Notes: a model not told the origin generated them from the sequence alone. A DNA stretch of 30,617 nt from an uncultured Clostridia bacterium (GCA_937922005.1 CAKZWV010000074.1:1-30617), one strand, 5' to 3'. Counted from the first letter of the stretch, positions 15,489-23,580 are shown. Program-made: numbers and translations.

Positions 15489-16391
15489 ATGGAAATCATC
15501 AATGTAAGCAAGGCCTTTGTTCATCGTGGCAGATCTATTAAAAGCATTGGTCATCGTAGGAAGTCAAGTAAAAATCTGATTCAGCCTGGGCAACAGCCTG
15601 GTATGGGGCATGGAGAAGAAAAGAAAAAGGCTGACTCGAAGATTTTATATGAAAATATGAATATTTCTATTAAAAAAGGTGAAATATTTGCCTTGATTGG
15701 CCCCAATGGAGTAGGCAAAACGACGCTCATGAGGATGATCTTGGGCTGGGACCAAGATTATACAGGGGAGATCAAGAAGGATGACTTTACAAAGATTTCT
15801 TACTCACCGGAATGCCCGGACTTTCCGGGTTGTTTAACTGGCAAAGAACTTCTTGACTTCTTCATTAAGATCCAAAAATCTCATGACGATAGCTCTGTCC
15901 TTTTAGAGAAAGTCGGCCTCCAGGCCAACGATGAAACGACCATTCAAACTTACTCGAAAGGGATGAAACAGAGGCTAGGGGTGGCCCAGGCCTTGATTGG
16001 GTCGCCCGACCTGCTGCTTTTAGATGAACCAACAGCGGGGCTGGATTATTTGGGGCAGAGGCAGATGACAGATTTGTTTCAAGCTTTTAAGCGAGAAGGC
16101 AAGACGATTATTTTAAACTCGCATCTCTTGCTGGATGTCGAACATATTTGTGACAGGGGCGTGATTATCATTGGGCCGGGGCTCGTTCGCTGCTTTTCTC
16201 GGGAAGACCTGGAGGATCAATCTTTAGGGGAGATGTTTTTGGCTTTGGCGGCGGAAAAACAAAGAATGGAGGAAATGCAAAGACCGGAGGAAATGCAAAA
16301 ACCGGCAGTAAATCAAAAACTTGCGAACCAGCAAAGATTGGCAGAAAACCAGAGAGAGGAAGGAAATCATGGTCAGTTTTATCAAGCTTAA
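15489..16391 (+). CDS. ABC transporter ATP-binding protein with glutamine-rich tail
   Basis: This 300-residue ATPase belongs to the ABC-2 (drug/bacteriocin-immunity type) group: Walker A GPNGVGKTT, signature YSKGMKQR, Walker B LLLLDEPTAGLD and H-loop NSHLLLDV. Two features are odd. A basic/Gln-rich insert of about 35 residues (about 12-48, with GHRRKSSKN and QPGQQPGMGHGEE) sits between the first strand and the rest of the fold. The C-terminal tail (about 255-295) consists of imperfect repeats such as EEMQRPEEMQKP and LANQQRLAENQRE. The start at 15489 follows AGGAGGTGAT; an earlier ATG at 15456 lies in the promoter. The permease gene starts inside the tail with 23 bases of overlap, so the tail DNA also carries that gene's ribosome site. 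Confidence 0.9.
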   Translation: MEIINVSKAFVHRGRSIKSIGHRRKSSKNLIQPGQQPGMGHGEEKKKADSKILYENMNISIKKGEIFALIGPNGVGKTTLMRMILGWDQDYTGEIKKDDFTKISYSPECPDFPGCLTGKELLDFFIKIQKSHDDSSVLLEKVGLQANDETTIQTYSKGMKQRLGVAQALIGSPDLLLLDEPTAGLDYLGQRQMTDLFQAFKREGKTIILNSHLLLDVEHICDRGVIIIGPGLVRCFSREDLEDQSLGEMFLALAAEKQRMEEMQRPEEMQKPAVNQKLANQQRLAENQREEGNHGQFYQA

Positions 16392-17145
16392 AATGCGGGA
16401 AACTCGGCAGAAAAGCCTCTTTTTCATCTTTGGTATTTTGGGTGCCTTAGTGACTGTGCTCATTTCTTTTGTGACTTTTTCGACCAATGCGACCTACGAT
16501 GTCACGAGCGACTATGCCCAATACGGCTTTCAATGGACCTGTCTGTCCCTGGTAGCTGCCGTGGCGGCGGTCAGTCTTTCAGGCAATACCGTGGAAAAGC
16601 ATGAGAAGGGAGACTTTGCGGACCTCATCCAGCTTCATGGTTTGCCGAAACAAAAACAATATTGGGGGATCGTCCTCGCAAATATTGGCAATTCTATGAC
16701 CATGGCCGTGGTTTTACTTGTGGGGATGATCATCTCTTTGATTATCAAAAGACCAGATGTTGCCTTTCATTCTACGATGTTGGCTTTCGGCAATTATCTG
16801 TTGGCCGTTGGATGCATCGCCTTGCTGATTAGCGGTCTGAGTTTTTATCTGCCTGGTCCAGCTTGCATCCTCCTGGGGATGCTCTTGGTTGTCCTAGGAA
16901 GTGTCAGGGGGGTATTAAGGCTTGTCATAGGAAATCTTGGGGGAGTATTTGCAAAAGTACTCAATGCTTGTTGTCAGATTTTGCCGCCCCTATCGACTTT
17001 TGGTCAGGTATCGAGAGACTTATTTTTTGGGGAGTTGCATGATTGGCATGGCTTTTTTGCTTGCCTTTTCTATTGCTGGGTTTTATTGGGTCTGATAGGC
17101 GTAGCAATCTGGGGGAAAACAAAAAATGATGTGGGCAAAAACTAA
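16369..17145 (+). CDS. ABC transporter permease (ABC-2 like)
   Basis: This 258-residue protein has about six hydrophobic segments, the first at residues 17-37 and the last at about 230-250. It has no periplasmic domain of note, so it matches the small membrane partners of ABC-2 ATPases. The motif GNTVEKHEKGDFADLIQLHGLPKQKQYW-type loop after the second segment probably couples to the ATPase. The start at 16369 follows GAGAGGAAGGA; the longer frame from 16321 is the ATPase tail region read in another frame. It overlaps both neighbours (23 bases before, 20 after), strong evidence for one operon. The substrate is unknown; linked sensor kinases in such operons often respond to peptide antibiotics. 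Confidence 0.85.
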   Translation: MVSFIKLKMRETRQKSLFFIFGILGALVTVLISFVTFSTNATYDVTSDYAQYGFQWTCLSLVAAVAAVSLSGNTVEKHEKGDFADLIQLHGLPKQKQYWGIVLANIGNSMTMAVVLLVGMIISLIIKRPDVAFHSTMLAFGNYLLAVGCIALLISGLSFYLPGPACILLGMLLVVLGSVRGVLRLVIGNLGGVFAKVLNACCQILPPLSTFGQVSRDLFFGELHDWHGFFACLFYCWVLLGLIGVAIWGKTKNDVGKN

Positions 17146-18175
17146 GATAATCTATGGTTTTTTGGGAATATTGCTGATCTTTTCCTTGTATGTAACTAGG
17201 ATAAACGGCCTAGATCCGATCACTGCCACCCTGATTGAGCAAGCTGAGGGCATGAAGGGCGAAAACTTTGTTCAGATCGCCACGGAAGTCAGAGAAAAGG
17301 CACAGGAAGAGGTGCCCGACAAGGAGCAAGACAAAGCGCAAGAAAAGGAAAGAGAAAATGCGCAAGAAAAGGAAGGAAAGGTGGCAAGTCCACAGATGCC
17401 GAAGGAGCAGGAAGCCTTCTTTCGAAGCATTGACCTTAGCAAATATTCCATCGATGTGAATTATGGCAGTGTAGAATTTCGAAGCTTTCATGGAAGGGTG
17501 CGCAAACAGAGGCCTCAGTACCCTTTGGCCTTCTCAGCCGTGCCGACCGAGGAAGGGCCGGTGCTCAAAGTCATGCCTTTTCGTGATTTTAGGAATATTT
17601 ATGACATGGGCAGCAGCGCTCACGATGATGTGGAGAAAGATTATCTTTCTATGTTAGTTCATGAGGGCTTTCATTGCTATCAGATGGACCACGGGATGGA
17701 AGGGCTGGTGGATGAATATCAGGGACAAGGTAAATGGCTGAACGCAGCGGACCGGCAGGTTTTTTATGAATTGGTGAAACGCCTGGATCATGATCCCGAG
17801 TACCAGAAATTGTGGTGCGCCAGCATGGAAGGCCTCATGACCTGGAAAAAAGGAGGAGGGCGGCTAGACTATGATCGGGCAGGGCTTGCCTTGGAGGCTT
17901 ACATGGATAGGAGTCTGAGTCGGGACCGTAGCCAGCTATACCATGAGCAGGTGCAAGAGATGGAACTGCTGGAAGGTACAGCCAGATTCATGGAAAATCT
18001 AATTTTGGCATACTACAATAAGAAGCTGAATGGAGAATTTGCAGGAAATTTTATCCAGGGCACGGAAAAGTTTTATGTATCAGGTTCGCTGAAGACTGCC
18101 ATCCTTTGCGACCAGGGTCATTTAGGGGATTTGGATTTTAAAAAGGCGAGCAGCTTGGAAGATTGTATCCGCTAG
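17126..18175 (+). CDS. Membrane-anchored protein with HExxH metallopeptidase motif
   Basis: This 349-residue protein has a single N-terminal membrane anchor (about residues 8-23), so its body is probably outside the cell. A charged low-complexity segment follows (about 57-85, with DKAQEKERENAQEKEGK). The core contains VHEGFHCYQ: H179, E180 and H183 fit the HExxH zinc site. E283, in LLEGTARFMEN about 100 residues later, is a good third ligand as in gluzincins. I do not recognise the named family. It starts with ATGATG inside the end of the permease gene (20-base overlap). Sitting between an ABC transporter and its two-component system, it could process an exported peptide, degrade an incoming antimicrobial peptide or act in signalling; these are inferences. 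Confidence 0.75.
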   Translation: MMWAKTKIIYGFLGILLIFSLYVTRINGLDPITATLIEQAEGMKGENFVQIATEVREKAQEEVPDKEQDKAQEKERENAQEKEGKVASPQMPKEQEAFFRSIDLSKYSIDVNYGSVEFRSFHGRVRKQRPQYPLAFSAVPTEEGPVLKVMPFRDFRNIYDMGSSAHDDVEKDYLSMLVHEGFHCYQMDHGMEGLVDEYQGQGKWLNAADRQVFYELVKRLDHDPEYQKLWCASMEGLMTWKKGGGRLDYDRAGLALEAYMDRSLSRDRSQLYHEQVQEMELLEGTARFMENLILAYYNKKLNGEFAGNFIQGTEKFYVSGSLKTAILCDQGHLGDLDFKKASSLEDCIR

Positions 18176-18294
18176 GAGGCCGCCAGCGCTAAGAGGCCGC
18201 CTAGGCCAGGAAGCAGCCAGGAGGAGGTAGAGAGGCGGGCGGAAGTCGCCCAGGAGGTAATTAAGAGGCAGCTAGACGGCCCAAAGGAGGAAAT
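18176..18294 (+). repeat. Purine-rich leader with repeated ribosome-site-like motifs
   Basis: The 119 bases between the HExxH gene and the response regulator contain AGGAGG five times (18174, 18219, 18222, 18252, 18285), a repeat GAGGCCGCC (18176 and 18193) and a hairpin with arms GGGCG and CGCCC (18237-18251). Only the last AGGAGG is placed before a start codon. No ATG or GTG small ORF follows the others. Confidence 0.6.
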
Positions 18295-18993
18295 ATGAAG
18301 AGCAAGATCCTCATCGTTGACGATGCTGAGGATATTCGAGATGTCATAAGGATTTATTTGGAAAATGCCGGATTTGAGGTCCTTGAAGCTAAGGATGGAG
18401 AAGAAGCCTGGGCAGTCCTTCAAAAGACTGAGGTCGCCTTGATGATTTTGGATATCATGATGCCCAAACTCGATGGCTTCTCTCTGATCCGAAAACTGGG
18501 GCCTGCTCGGTCCTTTCCAATTATTTTCCTTTCTGCAAGGACAGCCGTCCAAGATAAAATTCTAGGGCTCAACCTAGGTGGGGACGACTATATGGAAAAG
18601 CCCTTTGATCCCAGCGAACTGGTGGCCCGGGTCATGGCTGTCCTAAGAAGACTTCCGTCTGCCCAGAAAAATCAGGAAATTATCAATGGAAATCTTAGAT
18701 GGAACCAGGAAATGCGGATCATTTATCAGGATGGCAAAAGGCTGGATTTAACGGCCAAGGAATATCTCTTACTGGCCAAATTTATGGAGCGCCCTGGTAA
18801 AATTTTTACGAAGAGTGAACTCTATGAAGAAATATGGCAAGAACCTTACCTTTTTGGAGAAAATACCATTATGGTACATATTAGTAAGCTCCGGGATAAG
18901 ATTGAAAAGAATCCGAAAGATCCTCAGATTATCAAAACGGTCCGAGGGATTGGCTACACAATGGTGAAAATGAGATCTTATGAGAAAGAATAA
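18295..18993 (+). CDS. OmpR/PhoB-type response regulator
   Basis: This 232-residue protein has a receiver domain (about 1-120) with acidic pocket D9-D10, phosphate-accepting D53 (in LILDIMMPKLDG-like), the switch serine in LSAR and the lysine in MEKPF. A winged-helix DNA-binding domain follows (about 135-228), with LDLTAKEYLLLAKFMERPGK-type recognition region and the ending TVRGIGYTM. It would be phosphorylated by the adjacent kinase and bind direct repeats, for example the hexamer array at 15412-15461. AAAGGAGG lies 4 bases before the ATG. The stop codon overlaps the kinase start by 14 bases. Confidence 0.95.
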   Translation: MKSKILIVDDAEDIRDVIRIYLENAGFEVLEAKDGEEAWAVLQKTEVALMILDIMMPKLDGFSLIRKLGPARSFPIIFLSARTAVQDKILGLNLGGDDYMEKPFDPSELVARVMAVLRRLPSAQKNQEIINGNLRWNQEMRIIYQDGKRLDLTAKEYLLLAKFMERPGKIFTKSELYEEIWQEPYLFGENTIMVHISKLRDKIEKNPKDPQIIKTVRGIGYTMVKMRSYEKE

Positions 18994-20251
18994 AATATTC
19001 CAGGCTAGTTTCCTTTTCATCCTTGCTTTTATCATATTTTCTTTCTTGATGTTTGCCCTCCTAATAGCCTGCGGGATGATTTTACCGAAATCTCGTAATA
19101 TCCTACAAATAATCCCGCAAAGCGAGAAGGCAGTACCCGAACAGATCAACTGGAATGAGTTTCAAAAGCTAGGGGGCTATGGTCTGATCGTAGATGAGCA
19201 AGGTCATATTCTTCAGTCCTTCAATAAGAAGATGAGTGGACAGATCCAACTTTTTGAGGTCCTTGCAGCCAATAATTATTTTGATAGTGAACAAAGCTTA
19301 TTTGCCTACGATTGCGCGGGACAGACGAAACTTTTGATTTTTATTCCCAGTAGCCATGTCACCCTTACTCCAACCTTACAGATGAAGGCCGGTATGACGG
19401 CCGAAGATTATCCGATGACCCTTATCATGATTGCTATCGGTGCCCTCTACTTCTTGGGTGTGTATTTTTTAATGAAGCAGTTATCCAAATTTTTGAAGGC
19501 GGATCAAGAAAGGCGATTTCAGGCGGAAATGGCAGAACAGGACCGGCTTTTTAAGGGCCTAGCCCATGATATGAAAACACCCCTTTCTGCCATTATTGGT
19601 TACAATCAAGCTATGAAGGAAGGCTTAGTTCCCCCGAATCTCTTAGACAGCTACTATGGGAAAATCACGAAAAATGCCTACCTATTGCGAGATCGTCTCA
19701 ATGGACTCTTGAGCTTTACCCAGCTTGGCAATGCCCAACTGTATCATTTTAATCTGGCTGATCTGTTAGAAGAAGTGAGGCGTTATGTAGGGGAAAATTA
19801 CAGTTATTATGCAGCCAATGAGGCGACCATCGATGTGCTCTTTGGAGAGAAAGAGTCATTCATGACTCCCTTTGACAAAGAGCTCTTCGACCGCCTCCTT
19901 CAAAATATCCTCCAAAACAGTATTGATCACAATCAGCCGCCGGTGACCATCACAATTCGCTTTGAGGATCAGACTCTTTTTATAAAAGACAGCGGACCTG
20001 GCATACAAAAAGACCTGTGGGAAAGAATATTTGAACCCATGGTGACAGGAGATGAGAGCCGAAGTGGGGAACAAAATAGGGGCTTGGGCCTTGCCAACGT
20101 GCGACGGATTTGTCAGCTTCATCATTGGAAAGTGGGCTACGATGAACGAGGCTTCCATATAGGCTTCGACGATGCTAAGAAGCAGTCTCATCTGCATCCT
20201 CATAAGAAGCAGTCACGTCTGTATCCTCAAAGGAAAGAGCTGAAACCCTAG
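18980..20251 (+). CDS. Membrane sensor histidine kinase
   Basis: This 423-residue protein has a membrane segment at about 7-32, an outside domain of about 115 residues and a second segment near 147-165. There is no obvious HAMP domain. The dimerisation helix has the phosphorylated H196 in GLAHDMKTPLSA. The ATPase domain shows the N box (NILQNSIDHN), G1 (IKDSGPGIQ) and G2 (NRGLGLANV). The tail after the catalytic domain is basic and His/Gln-rich with a repeated KKQS(H/R)L motif. It pairs with the response regulator, with which it overlaps, and probably senses the molecule handled by the ABC transporter or the HExxH protein; that link rests on position only. The ribosome site is weak, consistent with coupling. 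Confidence 0.93.
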   Translation: MRKNKIFQASFLFILAFIIFSFLMFALLIACGMILPKSRNILQIIPQSEKAVPEQINWNEFQKLGGYGLIVDEQGHILQSFNKKMSGQIQLFEVLAANNYFDSEQSLFAYDCAGQTKLLIFIPSSHVTLTPTLQMKAGMTAEDYPMTLIMIAIGALYFLGVYFLMKQLSKFLKADQERRFQAEMAEQDRLFKGLAHDMKTPLSAIIGYNQAMKEGLVPPNLLDSYYGKITKNAYLLRDRLNGLLSFTQLGNAQLYHFNLADLLEEVRRYVGENYSYYAANEATIDVLFGEKESFMTPFDKELFDRLLQNILQNSIDHNQPPVTITIRFEDQTLFIKDSGPGIQKDLWERIFEPMVTGDESRSGEQNRGLGLANVRRICQLHHWKVGYDERGFHIGFDDAKKQSHLHPHKKQSRLYPQRKELKP

Positions 20252-20350
20252 GCAGGGGGCGGGGGCTTTCTGGCATTCAGCTGGCGGGCGAATCTTTCGC
20301 TGGAGATCTCCCAGCAGATAGATCCCTTGGTTTTTTCGGGGCTAGCGCAA
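20252..20350. other. Gap after the two-component operon
   Basis: This stretch has a G-rich start, a small hairpin GCGAA-TTCGC (20288-20300), a second with arms GCTGG and CCAGC (20299-20315), and a T run at 20331-20336. A weak terminator for the operon is possible but the T run is 15 bases away from the second stem. Confidence 0.3.
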
Positions 20351-20460
20351 AAGTGTCAAGCAAAATGCCACAAATTTGTCAAACAAAACACCGCAAAAGT
20401 GTCAAGTGAAATGACACAAAAGTGTCAAGTGAAATGGCGCAAAAGTGTCAAATGCTCTAT
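20351..20460. repeat. 23-bp iteron array upstream of the DUF4143 gene
   Basis: Units of exactly 23 bp start at 20351, 20374, 20397, 20420 and 20443 (the last partial). The consensus is close to AAGTGTCAAGTGAAAT followed by GRCRCAA. The second unit is the most diverged. Between units three and four lies the perfect inverted repeat GTGTCA-N7-TGACAC (20399-20417). The array ends about 30 bases before the start codon, so it probably contains or overlaps the promoter. Confidence 0.9.
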
Positions 20461-20487
20461 CATAAGAGGGTGAAAGGAGCTGAAAGT

Positions 20488-21765
20488 ATGGACTATTACC
20501 CTCGCGTGACAGATGTTTTGCTTCAACGGAAGTTAGAGGCATTTGGAGCTACCTTAATTGTTGGCCCGAAGGGCTGTGGCAAAACTACAACAGGAAAGCG
20601 ATTTGCGAAAAGTTATATTGAATTTCAGGATGAGGATCAAAGGGAAAACTACCTTGCCGTAGCCGAGAATATGCCCTCAAGACTCTTAATTGGTGATAAA
20701 CCACGTCTCTTTGATGAATGGCAAGATGCCCCCAAGATATGGGGAGCCATTCGCAAAGATGTCGATGATTCTGGGGCCAAAGGCCAATATATTTTGACAG
20801 GATCTTCCTCACGACAGGTCGCAACTCCCCACACTGGAACCTTACGGATTTCCACCATGCAGATGTATCCTATGAGCCTCTTTGAAAGTCAGGAATCCAC
20901 AGGTACAGTCTCGTTACGAGCCCTTTTTCAGGAACAAAGTCTTCCCTGGATAGAGGCAGACCTTTCTTTTGATGAACTTCTTTTTGCCATCTGTCGAGGT
21001 GGTTGGCCCCAGTGCTTAACGATTGAGCGTCAGGCTGTTCAGTTGGATGTTGTCCGAGATTTGTTTTACCAAACCTGTCATGTTGATATTTCTCAAATTC
21101 ATGGCGTTCAACGCAACCCTAAATGGGCGGAAAAAATTCTTAAATCCTATGCTCGTAACTTATGCACGTTAGCAACGAGTAAAACGCTATATGGAGATAT
21201 TCAAGCAACAACCGATTTATCTCGGCAAAGCTTTATTGACTATATACAAGATCTAGAAGATCTCTTTATCATTGAAGAACTAGAAGCCTGGTGTCCAGCC
21301 ATTCGTTCGAAAGGAGCGATCCGGGCCAGCAACAAACGCAACCTCATCGATCCTTCCCTCGCCGTGGCAGCTTTAGGCCTGGAACCGGATTATTTTAACA
21401 CGGACTTTAAGACTTTGGGTTTCTTATTTGAGTCTTTGTGTATCCGAGATCTTAAAATATACTCAGCTGCCCTGGGAGGTAAGATGTCTTATTACCGGGA
21501 CCGCTATGGGCTGGAGGCAGATGGGGTTTTACATTTAGCCAATGGACAATATGCCTTAATCGAATTCAAACTGGGACAAGCTGAGCTAGATGAAGGAGCC
21601 CGGCACCTGTGCGAGATCGAAAGGTTAATTCAAGTCAATAACGAAGATAAGACCAAGACACCCATCCGCCTTCCAGACCTCAAACTCCTGATCACGGGGA
21701 CTCCCTATGGCTACCAGCGCAAGGATGGAGTATTTGTTGTGCCGATTGCCTGCTTAAGGGATTGA
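20488..21765 (+). CDS. DUF4143 family ATPase with nuclease-like C-terminus
   Basis: This 425-residue protein has an AAA-type ATPase domain with Walker A GPKGCGKTT (residues 26-34), a Walker B/acidic segment RLFDEWQ (about 74-80) and ILTGSS. A winged-helix-like middle follows, then a DUF4143 C-terminal domain. In the latter, EADGVLHL followed by ALIEFKLG (about 343-363) has the spacing of a PD-(D/E)xK nuclease core. Such proteins are widespread in anaerobes, usually single genes, with unknown function. The start at 20488 follows AAAGGAG; a longer frame begins at 20422 inside the 23-bp repeats and is rejected. It faces the DUF234-type ATPase gene tail to tail. Confidence 0.92.
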   Translation: MDYYPRVTDVLLQRKLEAFGATLIVGPKGCGKTTTGKRFAKSYIEFQDEDQRENYLAVAENMPSRLLIGDKPRLFDEWQDAPKIWGAIRKDVDDSGAKGQYILTGSSSRQVATPHTGTLRISTMQMYPMSLFESQESTGTVSLRALFQEQSLPWIEADLSFDELLFAICRGGWPQCLTIERQAVQLDVVRDLFYQTCHVDISQIHGVQRNPKWAEKILKSYARNLCTLATSKTLYGDIQATTDLSRQSFIDYIQDLEDLFIIEELEAWCPAIRSKGAIRASNKRNLIDPSLAVAALGLEPDYFNTDFKTLGFLFESLCIRDLKIYSAALGGKMSYYRDRYGLEADGVLHLANGQYALIEFKLGQAELDEGARHLCEIERLIQVNNEDKTKTPIRLPDLKLLITGTPYGYQRKDGVFVVPIACLRD

Positions 21766-21864
21766 GTGGCGAGGAGAGATGCATGAGAGAGCTTGTAGGG
21801 GGTATGAAGTGAGGGGATATGGTAGAGACTGTGCAGTTTACGAAGCCGCCTATGATTCTTTCCA

Positions 21865-21967
21865 ATCCTTGCCCTCTCCGATCCTTGCCCTCTCCGCTCA
21901 CGATTGCATTGGGTATCACCTTTCTTCTCACGATTCCTTCCAAACCTCGGCTTTTCCGCTCACGATT
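21865..21967. repeat. Short repeats at the 3' end of the DUF234 ATPase gene
   Basis: ATCCTTGCCCTCTCCG occurs twice in tandem (21865-21880, 21881-21896). TCACGATT occurs at 21898, 21928 and 21960, about 31 bp apart. The last is inside the gene (codons for IVSG), the middle one includes its stop codon and the first is beyond it. The region looks like a diverged tandem duplication of the gene's last codons. No terminator is visible between the two convergent ATPase genes. Confidence 0.65.
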
Positions 21968-23406
21968 GTTTCCAGGTCATAGAGTTTCAGCCTTGTTGGG
22001 TTGGCAGCGGCTTCGGCGCTGAGTTTGGGATCAAAGCCATGCCCTGAAAAAAGTGCATAGTGGAAGCTGGCCGTCTTTGTGAGCGACGACAGTTTAGCTA
22101 GGGTATCCAGGTACTCGCCGTAGGAAAAGGGGCGTTTCTTCCATTTGCATTCGCCGAGTAGGTATGCTGTGCCCTCTCGGTTGACGGCGAGTAGGTCGAT
22201 TTCTGTCTCGGCCGTGCGGAGACCACTGGGTGCTGAGCTATCTCGAACGGTCGTTTTTCCCATCCATCGCCCCATCTGATGGTAGCGAAAGGGCAGGGCA
22301 TTTTGTTTCTGTAGGCCACGCACAAAATCCCGACAAATGTCCTCAAAGGCCCAAGAGGCAAAAGCGTCCAGATTCGGTTCGATCACATATTGGTAGACTT
22401 CTTCCACGTCCCCATCTTCTAATTGTGAGAAGTTTGGAAAACCAAAGGCGTACCAGAATTGGAAAAAATGATCCCGTAGCCGGTATAGGCCTCGACGGCG
22501 ATTGGCTTGGGTTTTCCATTTAGCGTCTACCGAGAACTCCCGTTCCACGATGCCCAAGTCGGTTAAGTTTTTTAAATATACACTCGTTTTTGAAGTGTTT
22601 TCGACAAGAGATTTTTGAGATATGTCAGATAGGCGGGTATTCCCCAAGGCGACGGCCTCTAAAATGGCATTATAAATCGGGCTCTCTCGCAACTCTTGGT
22701 GGAGGAGAAATTCCACTTCACTGTATAAGACACAGCCCTTGGTCAGGATATGGCCCTTTACATTATCCGGGATCGACAAATCGGGATCCCACTGACGCAG
22801 GTAATGGGGGATCCCACCCAAGATGGCATAGGCTACAACGAGATCTCGGGGAGAATATTTGGGGAAAAATTGGATCGCATCATAAAAACTCATTTCCTCC
22901 ATTTTATAGATCCCAGTAGCTCGGCCATAAAGGGGGTTTTTCTCCGCTAGAAGCTCTTTTTCCATAAAGCTCATGGCACTTCCACACAAAATGATCATGA
23001 CATTTTCTGCATGGAGTTTCTGATCCCATAGGTTTTGCAAAATCGATGGGATACTGGGATTTCCTTGGCATAAATAGGGAAACTCATCAATCACAACGAG
23101 TTTTTTTGCCTGGCCAAAAGGGAGATCGCAGATGGCTTGGAAGGCCTGGTCCCAAGAAGCGAATTCGGAGATATAGGCTTTTTGTGGCAGGTCTTGGGTA
23201 AACATTCTTGTTGAGAAGTTACGCAGTTGGACCTTGTCAATCGACTGTGTACAAGCAAAATAGATATGTGGCTTGTCTTTACAAAATTCTCGTAAAGTCT
23301 CCGTTTTTCCGATCCGCTGTCGCCCATAGAGCACGATCATTTCTCCTCGCTTGCTCTGGTAGCGATCCTCCAAAAACTTCAATTCCGCTTGGCGTCCAAT
23401 AAACAT
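21928..23406 (-). CDS. ATPase of the archaeal-ATPase/DUF234 type
   Basis: This 492-residue protein opens with FIGRQAELKFLE, the standard start of PF01637-type ATPases. Walker A is GRQRIGKTE (about 28-36), Walker B is KLVVIDEFPYL and sensor/arginine segments are ILCGSAMSFM and GRATGIYKM. A winged-helix part follows, then a DUF234 C-terminal domain with ETEIDLLAV and LLGECKWKKRP, fitting a PD-(D/E)xK nuclease-like core. It is unrelated in detail to the DUF4143 protein next door but has the same plan of ATPase plus nuclease-like end. Function unknown; a defence or mobile-element role has been suggested for such families but not shown here. The start at 23406 follows GGAGGAGGG; the frame extends 19 codons further without a better site. 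Confidence 0.92.
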   Translation of the reverse strand: MFIGRQAELKFLEDRYQSKRGEMIVLYGRQRIGKTETLREFCKDKPHIYFACTQSIDKVQLRNFSTRMFTQDLPQKAYISEFASWDQAFQAICDLPFGQAKKLVVIDEFPYLCQGNPSIPSILQNLWDQKLHAENVMIILCGSAMSFMEKELLAEKNPLYGRATGIYKMEEMSFYDAIQFFPKYSPRDLVVAYAILGGIPHYLRQWDPDLSIPDNVKGHILTKGCVLYSEVEFLLHQELRESPIYNAILEAVALGNTRLSDISQKSLVENTSKTSVYLKNLTDLGIVEREFSVDAKWKTQANRRRGLYRLRDHFFQFWYAFGFPNFSQLEDGDVEEVYQYVIEPNLDAFASWAFEDICRDFVRGLQKQNALPFRYHQMGRWMGKTTVRDSSAPSGLRTAETEIDLLAVNREGTAYLLGECKWKKRPFSYGEYLDTLAKLSSLTKTASFHYALFSGHGFDPKLSAEAAANPTRLKLYDLETIVSGKAEVWKES

Positions 23407-23513
23407 AAGCCCTCCTCCTAGAAACTTTATCCAAGTTTCAGATCTTTTTTCCAGATCTTTCATCCTGACCTGCGCATGAAAGCTGACTGACCTGTGCGTG
23501 GAATCAGATTCAT

Positions 23514-23555
23514 TAAATCATAATTGGTAAATCGTGATTAGTAAATCGTGATTTG
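23514..23555. repeat. Three tandem 14-bp palindromic units
   Basis: TAAATCATAATTGG, TAAATCGTGATTAG and TAAATCGTGATTTG follow without gaps (23514-23555). Each contains an AATC-N2-GATT-like inverted repeat. The array lies about 110 bases upstream of the DUF234 ATPase start (minus strand), where an operator would be. The 363-base gap to the next plus-strand gene also holds the repeat below. Confidence 0.8.
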
Positions 23556-23580
23556 AATTGCTCCTCCTATTCTGCCACAA

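Noticed and set aside
20351..20460. CRISPR array
   Set aside because: The 23-bp units are contiguous without spacers, and no cas gene is in the window. The same holds for the 10-bp array at 3301-3400.
20422..20487. Longer start of the DUF4143 ATPase inside the 23-bp repeats
   Set aside because: The repeats do not encode a conserved extension, and a good ribosome site sits just before the ATG at 20488.
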